Source of the DNA: Alistipes sp.
Lineage (GTDB): Bacteria; Bacteroidota; Bacteroidia; Bacteroidales; Rikenellaceae
Assembly: GCA_020026395.1 (NCBI GenBank)
Contig: JAHHQM010000005.1
Coordinates: 62,001-126,000 of the forward strand
Length of the DNA stretch: 64,000 nucleotides
Direction: 5' to 3'
The notes beneath the pieces were generated by a model. It had not been told where the DNA came from and searched no databases. It was given only the letters and a program-made list of their open reading frames with translations. Positions within the stretch are counted from its first letter, which is position 1; every line of letters starts with the position of its first letter. Positions 1 to 8,168 of this stretch are shown here, piece by piece. The position numbers and the translations under genes were made by a program.

Positions 1-783
1 GGCGGTCGATTGGGCGATCTCGCACTCGTGGTGCGGGAACATCAGGTCCATACCGCCTCCGTGGATGTCGAAACGCTCACCCAGGTAGCGCGTGCTCATC
101 GTCGAGCACTCGATGTGCCAGCCGGGGAAACCGTCGCTCCAGGGCGAAGGCCAGCGCATGATGTGTTCGGGCGACGCCTTCTTCCACAGGGCGAAGTCGT
201 AGGAGTGGTGCTTGTCGCTCTGACCGTCCAACTCGCGGGTGTTCTCCACGATGTCGTCGAGATTACGACCCGACAGACGGCCGTAGTTATACTTGGCATT
301 GTATTTCTCCACATCGAAATAGACCGATCCGTTGGAGATGTAGGCAAAGCCCTCCTCCAGGATCTTCTTCGTGAATTCGATCTGCTCGATGATGTGACCC
401 GAGGCGTGGGGCTCGATCGACGGGCTCTGCACGTTGAGTGCATCCATCGCACGGTGGTAACGCTCCGTGTAGTACTGCGCCACCTCCATGGGTTCGAGCT
501 GTTCCAGACGGGCTTTCTTCTGGATCTTGTCTTCGCCCTCGTCGGCATCGTGCTCCAGGTGACCCACATCGGTGATGTTACGCACGTAACGCACCTTGTA
601 GCCGAGCGACTTGAGGTAACGGAACAAAAGATCGAAGGTCACCGACGGACGCGCGTGTCCCAAATGGGGATCGCCGTAAACCGTGGGGCCGCAGACATAC
701 ATGCCCACACGACCCGGAGTCAAGGGCTCGAACTCTTCCTTGCGGCGGGAGAGCGTATTGTAGAGTACCAGTTTGGAATCCAT
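1..783 (-). CDS. cysS: Cysteinyl-tRNA synthetase, N-terminal part (runs off window)
   Basis: Class I aminoacyl-tRNA synthetase charging tRNA-Cys with cysteine. The 261 codons in the window give the N-terminal Rossmann catalytic domain: it starts MDSKLVLYNT, has VCGPTVY with the first zinc-binding Cys near residue 31, the HIGH-type signature HLGH at residues 40-43, a GWHIECS segment with the second zinc Cys, and the HGGGMDL and FPHHECEIAQS motifs typical of CysRS. The KMSKS loop and anticodon-binding domain lie beyond position 1. The ATG at 783 gives the usual CysS N-terminus. It is divergent from the DUF2723 gene and is the only gene of its unit visible. The family call is secure; the protein is incomplete only because the window ends. 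Confidence 0.96.
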   Translation of the reverse strand, partial: MDSKLVLYNTLSRRKEEFEPLTPGRVGMYVCGPTVYGDPHLGHARPSVTFDLLFRYLKSLGYKVRYVRNITDVGHLEHDADEGEDKIQKKARLEQLEPMEVAQYYTERYHRAMDALNVQSPSIEPHASGHIIEQIEFTKKILEEGFAYISNGSVYFDVEKYNAKYNYGRLSGRNLDDIVENTRELDGQSDKHHSYDFALWKKASPEHIMRWPSPWSDGFPGWHIECSTMSTRYLGERFDIHGGGMDLMFPHHECEIAQSTA

Positions 784-1146
784 AGTGTAATCGGTTTTGA
801 TTCGGTAATGTCACACCGTCGGGGTCGTTCCGCATCCTCGTGTCACCGTGCCGCTGCATCCTCGCGCATCATATCCCTGCATCCTCGCGCATCGTACCAC
901 TGTGCCACCGTATTGTCGTCACTTCGCCTCCGGTGTAAATCCATAAAACAGTGTGTGTCCGCCCCCGTTTGTTCGGGCGGGGACTTACTCGCCACAAATT
1001 TACAAAATAAAATGGGGATTCCGTCCAAAACCCGTCCGCTTTTTCGCCCCCGCCCACCCGAAATCTTTCTTTTATAGGTAATTTTGGGTGGAAATCGGCG
1101 TTATTTTCTTAATTTTGCAATTCAAACAAATTCCTTTTGACAACTT
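784..1146. other. Intergenic region between divergent cysS and DUF2723 genes
   Basis: This 363-nt gap separates two divergent genes. It holds a degenerate direct repeat with a 23-24 nt period (GCATCCTCG at 832, 856 and 879; the last two copies share a 17-nt block at 854-870 and 877-893) and a promoter-like box for the rightward gene. I see no coding sequence; the open frames through it have no recognisable composition or homology. Confidence 0.6.
1083..1117 (+). promoter_or_regulatory. Bacteroidetes-type promoter of DUF2723 gene
   Basis: A TAATTTTG box (TAnnTTTG, 1110-1117) lies 29 nt before the start codon. The nearest TTTG (1083-1086) is 23 nt upstream, slightly longer than the usual 19-21 nt, so the -33 element is less certain than the -7 box. 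Confidence 0.5.
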
Positions 1147-4100
1147 ATGGAACAATTCAAACGATGGAACAACCTTGTCGGCTGGTCGGTGTTCGCTGTG
1201 GCGGCGCTGGTTTACCTGCTGACGATGGAACCCGTTTCGAGCCTCTGGGACTGCTCGGAATTTATCGCCACCTCCTATAAACTCGAGGTGGGACACCCGC
1301 CCGGGGCCCCGCTCTTCATGATGCTGGCACGTCTGGCCACGCTCTTTGCGTTCGGCAATCCCGACTACGTAAGCATCGCCGTCAATGCGATGAACTCCCT
1401 GGCAAGTGCCTTCTGCATCCTGTTCCTGTTCTGGACGATCACCCACATGGCACGACGCATCGTCACGCGTCGCGACGGGGAACTCTCCACGGGGAACATC
1501 GTGGCCATCCTCGGCTCGGGTGCCGTGGGTGCCCTGGCCTATACCTTCACCGACACGTTCTGGTTCTCGGCCGTCGAGGGCGAGGTGTATGCCCTCTCGT
1601 CGATGTTCACGGCACTGGTCGTGTGGCTCATGCTCAAATGGGAGGAACAGGCCGACGAACCCCACGCCCTGCGTTGGATCGTGCTGATTGCCTACCTGAT
1701 GGGACTTTCGATCGGTGTGCACATCCTCAACCTATTGACGATGCCCGCTCTGGCGTTTATCTACTATTTCCGCAGAACCGACCGCGTGACCTTCAAGGGA
1801 ATCCTTCTGACCCTCGTCGCCGGATGTGCCGCCCTGCTCTTTATCAACAACCTGATCATCCCCTTCACCGTATGGTGCGGTGCGATGGTCGATGTGCTGT
1901 TCGTCAATTCGCTCGGCCTTCCCGTCAATTCGGGTATGGTCGTTTTCTCGCTGGCACTGATCGGTGGCATGGGATGGCTCACGTGGAAGACCCACAAAAA
2001 AGGGTTGGTCTTCTGGAATACGCTGCTGCTTTCGGTTACAATGATCTTGGTGGGCTATTCGTCCTACGCCTCGATCACCATCCGCGCCGCCGCCAATCCG
2101 CCGATGAACTCCAACAACCCCGACAATCCGCAGGCGTTGCTCTCGTTCCTCAACCGCGAACAGTACGGTACGCAGCCTCTGCTCTTCGGCCCTTATTTCA
2201 ATGCGCCGAAACTGAGCGACAAATACAAGACGAAGAATACGTTCTATATCGGTGACGACGGCAAATACAAGGCCGCCAAGGTATTGCAGGGTTACGAACA
2301 CGACCCGCAGTTCATCCACTTCTTCCCCCGCATGTGGAATCCTTTGCACACGGCCGAGGAGTACAAGACGTGGGCGGCCTACCGCACCAAGACCGATGTC
2401 GAGCGTAACGACAAGGGCGAAATCGTCCGCGACGCCCAGGGACGCCCCATCCGCAAGGAGGTGCTCGATTTCGGCCGTCTGGTTCACTACACCGACGAAT
2501 ACGGCGATCCGCAGAGCGTCGTGGAACCTACCTTCGGCGAAAACCTGCGTTTCTTCTTCAGCTATCAGTTGAGTTATATGTACTGGCGTTATTTCCTGTG
2601 GAATTTTGTGGGACGCCAGAGCGATATCCAACCCTACTCGAACACCTTCATCGACGGCAACTGGATGTCGGGCATCAAGGCCGTGGACGAGCTGTACCTC
2701 GGCCCGCAGGACAACCTCCCGCGCGAGGTGGCCGAAAACAAGGGTCGCAACACCTACTATTTCCTGCCGTTCCTGTTGGGTTTGGTGGGTCTGTTCTATC
2801 AGTTGAACCGCGACCAGCGTAACTTCTCGATCGTGATGATGCTCTTCATCATGACGGGTATCGCTCTGGTCTTCTACTTCAACTCGTCGCCCGGCGAGCC
2901 CCGCGAACGCGACTACGTGTATGCGGGTTCGTTTTACGCCTTCTCGATCTGGATCGGATTGGGCGTGATGGCCTTCCATGAGTTGCTCGGTGCACTGCTC
3001 AAGAAGCGTCAGACGCTCGCCGCCGCAGGAGCCACCCTCCTGTGCCTGAGCGTACCGTCGATCCTTGCCGCCCAGAACTGGGACGACCACGACCGCTCGA
3101 ACCGTTACTTTGCCCGCGATATGGGATGGAACTACCTGATGTCCACCCTTCCCAATTCGATCATCCTCAACTTCGGCGATAACGACACCTTCCCCCTGTG
3201 GAACAACCAGGAGATCTACGGCGTGCGTACCGATGTGCGCATCATGAACACCTCCTACCTCAACGGCGAATGGTATGTCGACGAGATGAAGACCCGGGCC
3301 AACGAGGCTGCGGGCGTACCCTTCACCCTGCCGCGCAGCAAATACACGCTCTGCAACGACTTTGTTCCCGTGGTAGACCGTCTGCACAGCGAGGTTTCGC
3401 TTGACGAGGTGATCGACTTCGTGCGCGACAACGACCGCCGCACGCAGCTGCCCATCGGTGACGGTACCTATATCGACTACATCCCCGCCAAGAAACTGGC
3501 ACTGCCGGTCAATAAGGAGAACGCCATCGCCGCGGGCATCGTCCGCGAGGAGGATCGCGACAAGATGGTCGATACGATCCACTTCGAGCTGAAGCGCAAT
3601 TCGATCGAGAAGAAGGAGCTGATGCTGCTCGACATGCTGGCACACTTCGACTGGAAACGCCCGATCTACGTCACCCAGCCCTTCATTTTCCAGGATCTGG
3701 GTCTGATCGAATACCTCCAGTTCGACGGTTTTGCCTATCGTCTTGTGCCGATCCGCACGCCGATCGACGGACGCGAAATCGGCCGCATCGACCCCACCTA
3801 TGTCGCACCGCTGCTCAAGAATACGTTCCGCTACGGCAATCTGGAAGATCCCGATGTCTACTGCGATTTCTTCATCCAGTATAACCTGCGTTCGTCGCAC
3901 GCCCGCGAGTCGTTCGCCCGTGTGGCGAAGACCCTTCTGATCGACGCCTCGAAGATCTCGATGTCCGAGATGCCCGACCGGCAGGCCATCCAGAGCAAGG
4001 TTACGGAGGCAGTCGAACTGCTCGACTTAGGGTTGAAACGGCTCCCCGTGGAACAAATCCGTTTCACGCCCACCAACACGACCCCGTTCCTCGAGGGCTA

Positions 4101-4770
4101 CTATACGGCAGCGCTTCTCGGTGACGAGACGGCAGCGGCCAAGGGCGATGAGCTTGCCCGCAAATATGCCCGCTCGCTCTTCGAATACCTGCGCTACTAC
4201 GCCACCTTCGGCGGATATATGGGTGATCTGGTGATGGAGCAGCACTTCGAGAAGATCGACGAATTTGCCATGCTCTACGGCCTGTTGTTGGACAGCGCCC
4301 GCAAGGAGGTACTCGGCGAGCTGACCGCCCGGATCTGGTCGGACGACTTGCTGACGGCACAATACGACCTGCTCTTCGCCCAGATTTCGCGCGAACTGTA
4401 CTACCGCAACCGCGGTGATCTGATCGTGCCGATGTGGCAGGCCGTCGAACAAAAGATGCTTACCGCAGAGAGCACCTTCCACGACTACAGTCCCATTCTC
4501 GAGTCCTACTATATGGCCGGCTATATGGGTAACGAGGAGGCCGTGCGCCTTGCCGACGAGCACCTGCGCCGATTCGTACGTCAGAACATCGCCAAGATCG
4601 ACGACACCTCGAACAACCTGAGCGATCAGGCTCTCGATGCCGTCATCGGCGAGTTGTACGAGATGTACGGCCTGGCGATCGATGCCCGCCGCTCGGAAAT
4701 CGTCGAGGAGATGAACGACTTCTTCCGCACGTGCGGCACCCCCGAGGATCAGCTGGTGCACATCAAGTAG
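1147..4770 (+). CDS. DUF2723 family membrane glycosyltransferase-like protein
   Basis: A 1207-residue polytopic membrane protein of the DUF2723 family, related to GT-C-fold protein O-mannosyltransferases and to eukaryotic TMEM260. The first helix (residues 10-28) is followed by the conserved acidic loop SLWDCSEFIATSYKLEVG and HPPGAPLF, the hallmark of the family, then roughly ten to twelve more hydrophobic segments to about residue 640. The C-terminal half is soluble, probably periplasmic, with helical repeats. By family, it probably moves sugar from a lipid-linked donor to exported proteins; the exact donor and acceptor cannot be read from the sequence. It has its own promoter and a strong terminator, so it is monocistronic. 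Length is normal for Bacteroidetes members. Confidence 0.88.
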   Translation: MEQFKRWNNLVGWSVFAVAALVYLLTMEPVSSLWDCSEFIATSYKLEVGHPPGAPLFMMLARLATLFAFGNPDYVSIAVNAMNSLASAFCILFLFWTITHMARRIVTRRDGELSTGNIVAILGSGAVGALAYTFTDTFWFSAVEGEVYALSSMFTALVVWLMLKWEEQADEPHALRWIVLIAYLMGLSIGVHILNLLTMPALAFIYYFRRTDRVTFKGILLTLVAGCAALLFINNLIIPFTVWCGAMVDVLFVNSLGLPVNSGMVVFSLALIGGMGWLTWKTHKKGLVFWNTLLLSVTMILVGYSSYASITIRAAANPPMNSNNPDNPQALLSFLNREQYGTQPLLFGPYFNAPKLSDKYKTKNTFYIGDDGKYKAAKVLQGYEHDPQFIHFFPRMWNPLHTAEEYKTWAAYRTKTDVERNDKGEIVRDAQGRPIRKEVLDFGRLVHYTDEYGDPQSVVEPTFGENLRFFFSYQLSYMYWRYFLWNFVGRQSDIQPYSNTFIDGNWMSGIKAVDELYLGPQDNLPREVAENKGRNTYYFLPFLLGLVGLFYQLNRDQRNFSIVMMLFIMTGIALVFYFNSSPGEPRERDYVYAGSFYAFSIWIGLGVMAFHELLGALLKKRQTLAAAGATLLCLSVPSILAAQNWDDHDRSNRYFARDMGWNYLMSTLPNSIILNFGDNDTFPLWNNQEIYGVRTDVRIMNTSYLNGEWYVDEMKTRANEAAGVPFTLPRSKYTLCNDFVPVVDRLHSEVSLDEVIDFVRDNDRRTQLPIGDGTYIDYIPAKKLALPVNKENAIAAGIVREEDRDKMVDTIHFELKRNSIEKKELMLLDMLAHFDWKRPIYVTQPFIFQDLGLIEYLQFDGFAYRLVPIRTPIDGREIGRIDPTYVAPLLKNTFRYGNLEDPDVYCDFFIQYNLRSSHARESFARVAKTLLIDASKISMSEMPDRQAIQSKVTEAVELLDLGLKRLPVEQIRFTPTNTTPFLEGYYTAALLGDETAAAKGDELARKYARSLFEYLRYYATFGGYMGDLVMEQHFEKIDEFAMLYGLLLDSARKEVLGELTARIWSDDLLTAQYDLLFAQISRELYYRNRGDLIVPMWQAVEQKMLTAESTFHDYSPILESYYMAGYMGNEEAVRLADEHLRRFVRQNIAKIDDTSNNLSDQALDAVIGELYEMYGLAIDARRSEIVEEMNDFFRTCGTPEDQLVHIK

Positions 4771-4785
4771 CACACCCCCCGATAC

Positions 4786-4828
4786 GAAAAAACCGATCTC
4801 TCCCACTGCGGGAAAGATCGGTTTTTTA
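4786..4828 (+). terminator. Rho-independent terminator (bidirectional)
   Basis: Inverted repeat AAAAAACCGATCT / AGATCGGTTTTTT around a 15-nt loop, followed by T-rich sequence. A-tract and T-tract flank both arms, so it can also end the converging nitroreductase transcript. Confidence 0.85.
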
Positions 4829-4843
4829 TTTATATAATAGTCG

Positions 4844-5374
4844 CTATTTCAGTCGGATCACACGCTCCGCATCGTCCGCTTCGGGCAGGGGACGCGGCAC
4901 AAAGTCCGAATAACCCATCACCACGGCACACAAAGCCTTGCAGTCGTCGGGAATCGGGAGGAACGTCCTCAAGTAATCCTCGGCCAACTCGCCCTGCGGA
5001 TCGTCCTTACGGCGGGGACGCCCTGCGATCTGCACCCAGCACGAACCCAGCCCCTCATCGACTGCGGCCTGATGTAAGACGGTAGCCGTAATGGCGGCAT
5101 TGATCTGCCACATATCGCTCTTCGCGGGATCGCCCAGCACCACGATCGCCAGCGGAGCGCCCTTCATAAAGGCCGATCCGAAATCGCGCATATCGGCCAT
5201 ACGGCTCACCAGCTCGGGGTCATCGACCACCAACAAACGACTCGAACGCGAATTGCGCGACGAGGGCGCCGACAAACTGACCTTCAGCATACGCCCGATC
5301 ACCTCCTCTGGTACGGGGCGGGCATCAAAACGGCGGATGCTGCGGCGTGCGGCCATCAAATCTTGGAATTGCAT
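4844..5374 (-). CDS. Nitroreductase family FMN-dependent oxidoreductase
   Basis: A 176-residue flavoprotein of the NfsA/FRP-like nitroreductase superfamily. It starts with MQFQDLMAARRSIRRF, whose RRSIR motif contacts the FMN phosphate. It continues with the SAPSSRN helix that binds flavin, the AAITATVLHQAAVDEGLGSCW segment (the second flavin-proximal and dimer helix) and a C-terminal VMGYSD...PRPLPEADDAERVIRLK with the usual late Arg/Lys. Such enzymes reduce nitroaromatics, quinones or other substrates with NAD(P)H; the physiological substrate is not predictable. It is a single gene converging on the DUF2723 terminator. A hairpin followed by a T-tract lies about 35-60 nt upstream of the start, a possible attenuator. 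Confidence 0.85.
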   Translation of the reverse strand: MQFQDLMAARRSIRRFDARPVPEEVIGRMLKVSLSAPSSRNSRSSRLLVVDDPELVSRMADMRDFGSAFMKGAPLAIVVLGDPAKSDMWQINAAITATVLHQAAVDEGLGSCWVQIAGRPRRKDDPQGELAEDYLRTFLPIPDDCKALCAVVMGYSDFVPRPLPEADDAERVIRLK

Positions 5375-5874
5375 ATTTATAAGGTTTTAAAGAGGTATAT
5401 ACAAAAAGCAAGGGAGAACCACCGTCCTCCCTTTTCACACACAAACATCACACTATTAAATGGCTGAATCAAAAAATATTTTAACCTTTATTTTTCTGAT
5501 ACAAAGATCGGTCAAAACAATGACCTGCACAATCGCCATTAATCGGTATTTTTGTGTTATTCCGCAAACAGTCAAAATTTCTCGAAAAACCCCGTTTTCA
5601 GGTTCGTTTTCGGGTAAAATTCTCTAAATCTGCATAAAAACGAGTTTTTTGTCGGGTTTCACTCCCCACAAAAGGGGATCAACCGTTTGCAGCGAAAAGG
5701 GATGACTACACGAAATCGTTAGTCCGACAAAGGTCCCGATGTCCCGTGTTTGAAAAAAAGAGCCTTGCGACGGATCGAAAAAATTTCGCCTCCGCACAAA
5801 GAAAAGCAAAAAATTCGGATTCCGAACGAAAAATCTCCGAAATTTGGAGTATCTTGCCGAAAACCGAAAAATTT
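5375..5874. other. 500-nt intergenic region between divergent genes
   Basis: Contains the nitroreductase leader hairpin (5410-5433), an AT-rich stretch with no strong TAnnTTTG box, and sequence leading to the acetyltransferase. An open frame runs in from 5746 in the acetyltransferase frame, but its first 43 codons are lysine- and serine-rich and unlike the family, so I treat them as untranslated. Confidence 0.5.
5410..5433 (-). promoter_or_regulatory. Hairpin plus T-tract upstream of nitroreductase (possible attenuator)
   Basis: On the minus strand, AAGGGAG pairs with CTCCCTT around a 10-nt loop and is followed by GCTTTTTG, 35 nt before the nitroreductase ATG. The geometry resembles an intrinsic terminator in a leader. 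Confidence 0.4.
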
Positions 5875-6465
5875 ATGGAAACTACGAAACTGCAATTTAT
5901 CCCGTTCCACTCCTTGCAGGACAAAGGTTGGAGCGAAGCGTGGAAACTGTATGTCGAATCCTTTCCCCAAAACGAACGCTGGAAGGAAGCACGCTACACG
6001 GATGCCATGGCCAACGATCCGCTCTTCACGGCCGACGGCATTTGGCTCGACGGCGAACTGGTCGGACTGGTTTTTCACTGGAACATCGGGCGCTTCCTCT
6101 ATATAGAGCACCTGGCCATCAAACCCGAATGCCGCAACCAGAACCTCGGTTCGCGGGTGGTGGAGGCGATGATTCAACGAGGCGGCGGCCGCCTGCTGCT
6201 GGAGATCGAGATGCCCGTGGACGAGCTGACGATCCGCCGCCAGCATTTCTACATGCGCAAAGGCCTCAAGCCCAACCCCGACTACGAATACATCCACCCC
6301 TCCTATAGCGAGCCGTTCGAGCGCTATCCGCTGATGCTGATGAGCTACCCCGATCCGCTCACCCCCGAGGAGGCCGTTCTGATGGCGGACTTTACGCGCG
6401 AGCACGTCCTCAAGCTCTATTCCGACCACGAGAACCCCACCCTGCCGTTGATCCGCCTAAAATAA
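5875..6465 (+). CDS. GNAT family N-acetyltransferase
   Basis: A 196-residue GCN5-related acetyltransferase. The ATG at 5875 (METTKLQFIPF) is preferred over an upstream in-frame ATG because the acetyltransferase fold begins here. Key parts are the strand FLYIEHLAIKPECRNQNLGSRVVEAM, in which the R/Q-x-x-G-x-G/S-type pyrophosphate loop (CRNQNLGSR) binds acetyl-CoA, then LLLEIEMPVDE and a FYMRKGLKPNPDYEY segment typical of the C-terminal strands. Such proteins transfer an acetyl group to an amine; the substrate is unknown. It is monocistronic with a strong terminator just downstream. The family is clear, the role is not. Confidence 0.82.
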   Translation: METTKLQFIPFHSLQDKGWSEAWKLYVESFPQNERWKEARYTDAMANDPLFTADGIWLDGELVGLVFHWNIGRFLYIEHLAIKPECRNQNLGSRVVEAMIQRGGGRLLLEIEMPVDELTIRRQHFYMRKGLKPNPDYEYIHPSYSEPFERYPLMLMSYPDPLTPEEAVLMADFTREHVLKLYSDHENPTLPLIRLK

Positions 6466-6481
6466 GACAAGCCCCATACAC

Positions 6482-6518
6482 AAAAAAGACGCATCGGTTG
6501 TGATGCGTCTTTTTTTTA
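6482..6518 (+). terminator. Terminator of acetyltransferase gene
   Basis: Perfect stem AAAAAAGACGCATC / GATGCGTCTTTTTT closed by a short loop, with eight Ts after the stem. Confidence 0.88.
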
Positions 6519-6535
6519 TCTCCACCCCGCAGGGC

Positions 6536-6574
6536 TCAAAACAAGCGACCGCCCGATGTTCGGACAGTCGCTCT
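6536..6574 (-). terminator. Terminator of sigma factor / small protein unit
   Basis: On the minus strand AGCGAC-TGTC pairs with GGC-GGTCGCT across CGAACATC and is followed by TTGTTTTG, just past the stop codon of the 51-residue gene. Confidence 0.6.
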
Positions 6575-6592
6575 CCCATCAAAAATTAACCC

Positions 6593-6748
6593 TTAAAAAT
6601 AATCTCCTTTTTTGAAGATTTCCGTAAGGTAATGATGCAGGTAAAACAGATCCGCATCGCCCTTTATCACCTCACGCATGATCAACTCTTCATCATCGGA
6701 AATTTGTCGGTCGTCATTAACCTCTTGTTCGGTGGCTACATCCTCCAT
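6593..6748 (-). CDS. Small acidic protein downstream of ECF sigma factor (51 aa)
   Basis: A 51-residue open frame from ATG at 6748 to TAA at 6593, reading MEDVATEQEV... and ending ...IFKKGDYF. It is strongly acidic in the first half (DDRQISDDEELIMREVIKGD) and has no membrane segment or signal peptide. It lies 159 nt downstream of the ECF sigma factor on the same strand and directly before a terminator. An A-rich sequence precedes the ATG, as is usual in Bacteroidetes, where Shine-Dalgarno sites are weak. The DD/EE-rich helix followed by a hydrophobic amphipathic stretch would suit a small binding partner, but I do not recognise the family. Whether it is made, and whether it acts with the sigma factor, is inference. 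Confidence 0.6.
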   Translation of the reverse strand: MEDVATEQEVNDDRQISDDEELIMREVIKGDADLFYLHHYLTEIFKKGDYF

Positions 6749-6800
6749 AGGCTTTTATTTTAAGGTTCCACATATCGGCCCATGCCGACATAACTTGCTA

Positions 6801-6873
6801 AAAGTAAAAGAATTCGCAGGGCAAAAAACCTACAACCAACTTCCAAACACTTGCCCTGCGGATCTTTTACCTT
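6801..6873 (-). repeat. Long inverted repeat between sigma factor and small protein
   Basis: Arms AAAGTAAAAGAATTCGCAGG.. (6801-6823) and ..CCTGCGGATCTTTTACCTT (6851-6873) pair almost perfectly with a loop of about 27 nt. On the minus strand the stem is followed by TTTTAGC, so it may be an attenuator, a processing site or part of a small RNA. Confidence 0.55.
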
Positions 6874-6907
6874 ATAAACGCACGCCTCGGGGGGAATATT
6901 GTGCCGC

Positions 6908-7501
6908 CTAACTCAAAATGATATTTTTCTCGCGGATGATTTTCCGAAGATTGATCAGGGCATAGCGCATACGACCCAGTGCCGTGTTGATCGACACGTT
7001 GGTCTGCTCGGCGATGTCCTTGAAGCTAAGGCCTGCGAAATAGCGCATCATGACCACCTCGCGCTGTTCGTCGGGAAGGAGTTTTACGAGGCGACGGATG
7101 TCACTCTCGATCTGCTCCGACACGAGTGCATCCTCGACCGATCCTTCGGTGAATCGCAACGAGCCGAGAATGTCGTAGCCCGAATCCGACTCATTGACGG
7201 ATTTGTTCTGACGCTGCATGCGGAAATGGTCGATGACCTGATTGTGTGCGATGCGAAGCACCCACGAAAGGAATTTGCCGTTATCGACATAACGACCCTC
7301 GTCAATGACGCGCACGACCTTGATGAAGGTCTCCTGAAAAAGATCCTCCGCGAGGTCACGGTCCTTGACCATGAGGTTGATATAGTCACGCACACGGCGA
7401 CTATGGCGTTCGATTAATTGGGATATTGCCGTTCGATCACCGGAAAGGTAATGATTAAGTAAAACTTGATCACTTAACACTTGTACATTCATACTCTTCA
7501 A
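6908..7501 (-). CDS. ECF-type RNA polymerase sigma-70 factor
   Basis: A 197-residue extracytoplasmic-function sigma factor with region 2 and region 4 only. Region 2 spans about residues 20-90 (LIERHSRRVRDYINLMV, then DLAEDLFQETFIKVVR, the region 2.2 core-binding helix, and FLSWVLRIAHNQVIDHFR for -10 recognition). Region 4 spans about 130-190 (LPDEQREVVMMRYFAGLSFK, IAEQTNVSINTALGRMRYAL), the helix-turn-helix for the -35. The start could be Met1 or Met4. No membrane anti-sigma factor sits beside it, unlike TonB-receptor-linked SigI/FecI-type factors; the only partner is the 51-residue protein downstream. The target regulon cannot be told from here. Confidence 0.92.
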   Translation of the reverse strand: MKSMNVQVLSDQVLLNHYLSGDRTAISQLIERHSRRVRDYINLMVKDRDLAEDLFQETFIKVVRVIDEGRYVDNGKFLSWVLRIAHNQVIDHFRMQRQNKSVNESDSGYDILGSLRFTEGSVEDALVSEQIESDIRRLVKLLPDEQREVVMMRYFAGLSFKDIAEQTNVSINTALGRMRYALINLRKIIREKNIILS

Positions 7502-8110
7502 ATTTTATTATTCAGAGTAGAGTTTTCGTCGATAGGCAACAGGGTTTTAATGAATGGTTAAAATTTTTACGGATCCGCCTCTTGTTGTCGTCCGTCCCGT
7601 TTTTCGGGGTCGGCGATTTATAAAATCGGGCTAAATTTCAAGTGCAAGGTATATATTATTTTTCGGAATTCCAAATCCCGCACCTGCTTTGGAGGCATTT
7701 CACCCCCAAAAACTGCATTCGGAGGGTCAATAATCATACCATTTGAAAAATAATGTGCCGATTTATGCATACCACGCGCCCCGCCTGACATTTTGGCCGA
7801 AGAGGGCATGGGGACGGGATAAAACACGGGGTCTGCTGCCCGAATAGAGCCTTACTGCCCGTGCCGAATCTTACTGCCGAGCCTCCGACCGCCTGTTCCG
7901 CCCTCCTGTTCCAGTCACCGACCTTTGGGCACTCCGCACCCGATACTTCCAGCCAGCCAAAACCACCACTCCGCGCCCGATACCGCCCACCTGTCCGACT
8001 CACCGCCCCGTTCCGCATCCGACGACGCCCGCCGACGCACTTCCGCTCCGCCACACCGCGCCCCGTTTCAGACCGCCCTCTCCGTTCCCCGCCATACCTT
8101 ATATATAGTA
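7502..8110. other. 609-nt gap with no supported gene
   Basis: The left part is AT-richer and should carry the sigma factor promoter; no clean TAnnTTTG box was found. The right part (about 7850-8090) is strikingly C-rich on the plus strand. It gives long open frames in several phases, but these are rich in Pro, Arg, Thr and Ser and resemble no protein family, so I reject them. Confidence 0.55.
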
Positions 8111-8147
8111 GGCAAAAAAAACCGACCTCCCAAAAGGAAAGTCGGCT
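8111..8147 (-). terminator. Terminator of proS
   Basis: On the minus strand CCGACTTTCC pairs with GGGAGGTCGG across TTTT, followed by a run of eight Ts, 20-55 nt past the proS stop codon. Confidence 0.88.
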
Positions 8148-8168
8148 TTATCGGGATCGGAAATCCGA

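Noticed and set aside
1732..3900. A 722-codon open frame antisense to the DUF2723 gene
   Set aside because: It arises from GC-biased third positions of the real gene; the protein is Val/Glu/His/Asp repetitive with no fold or motif.
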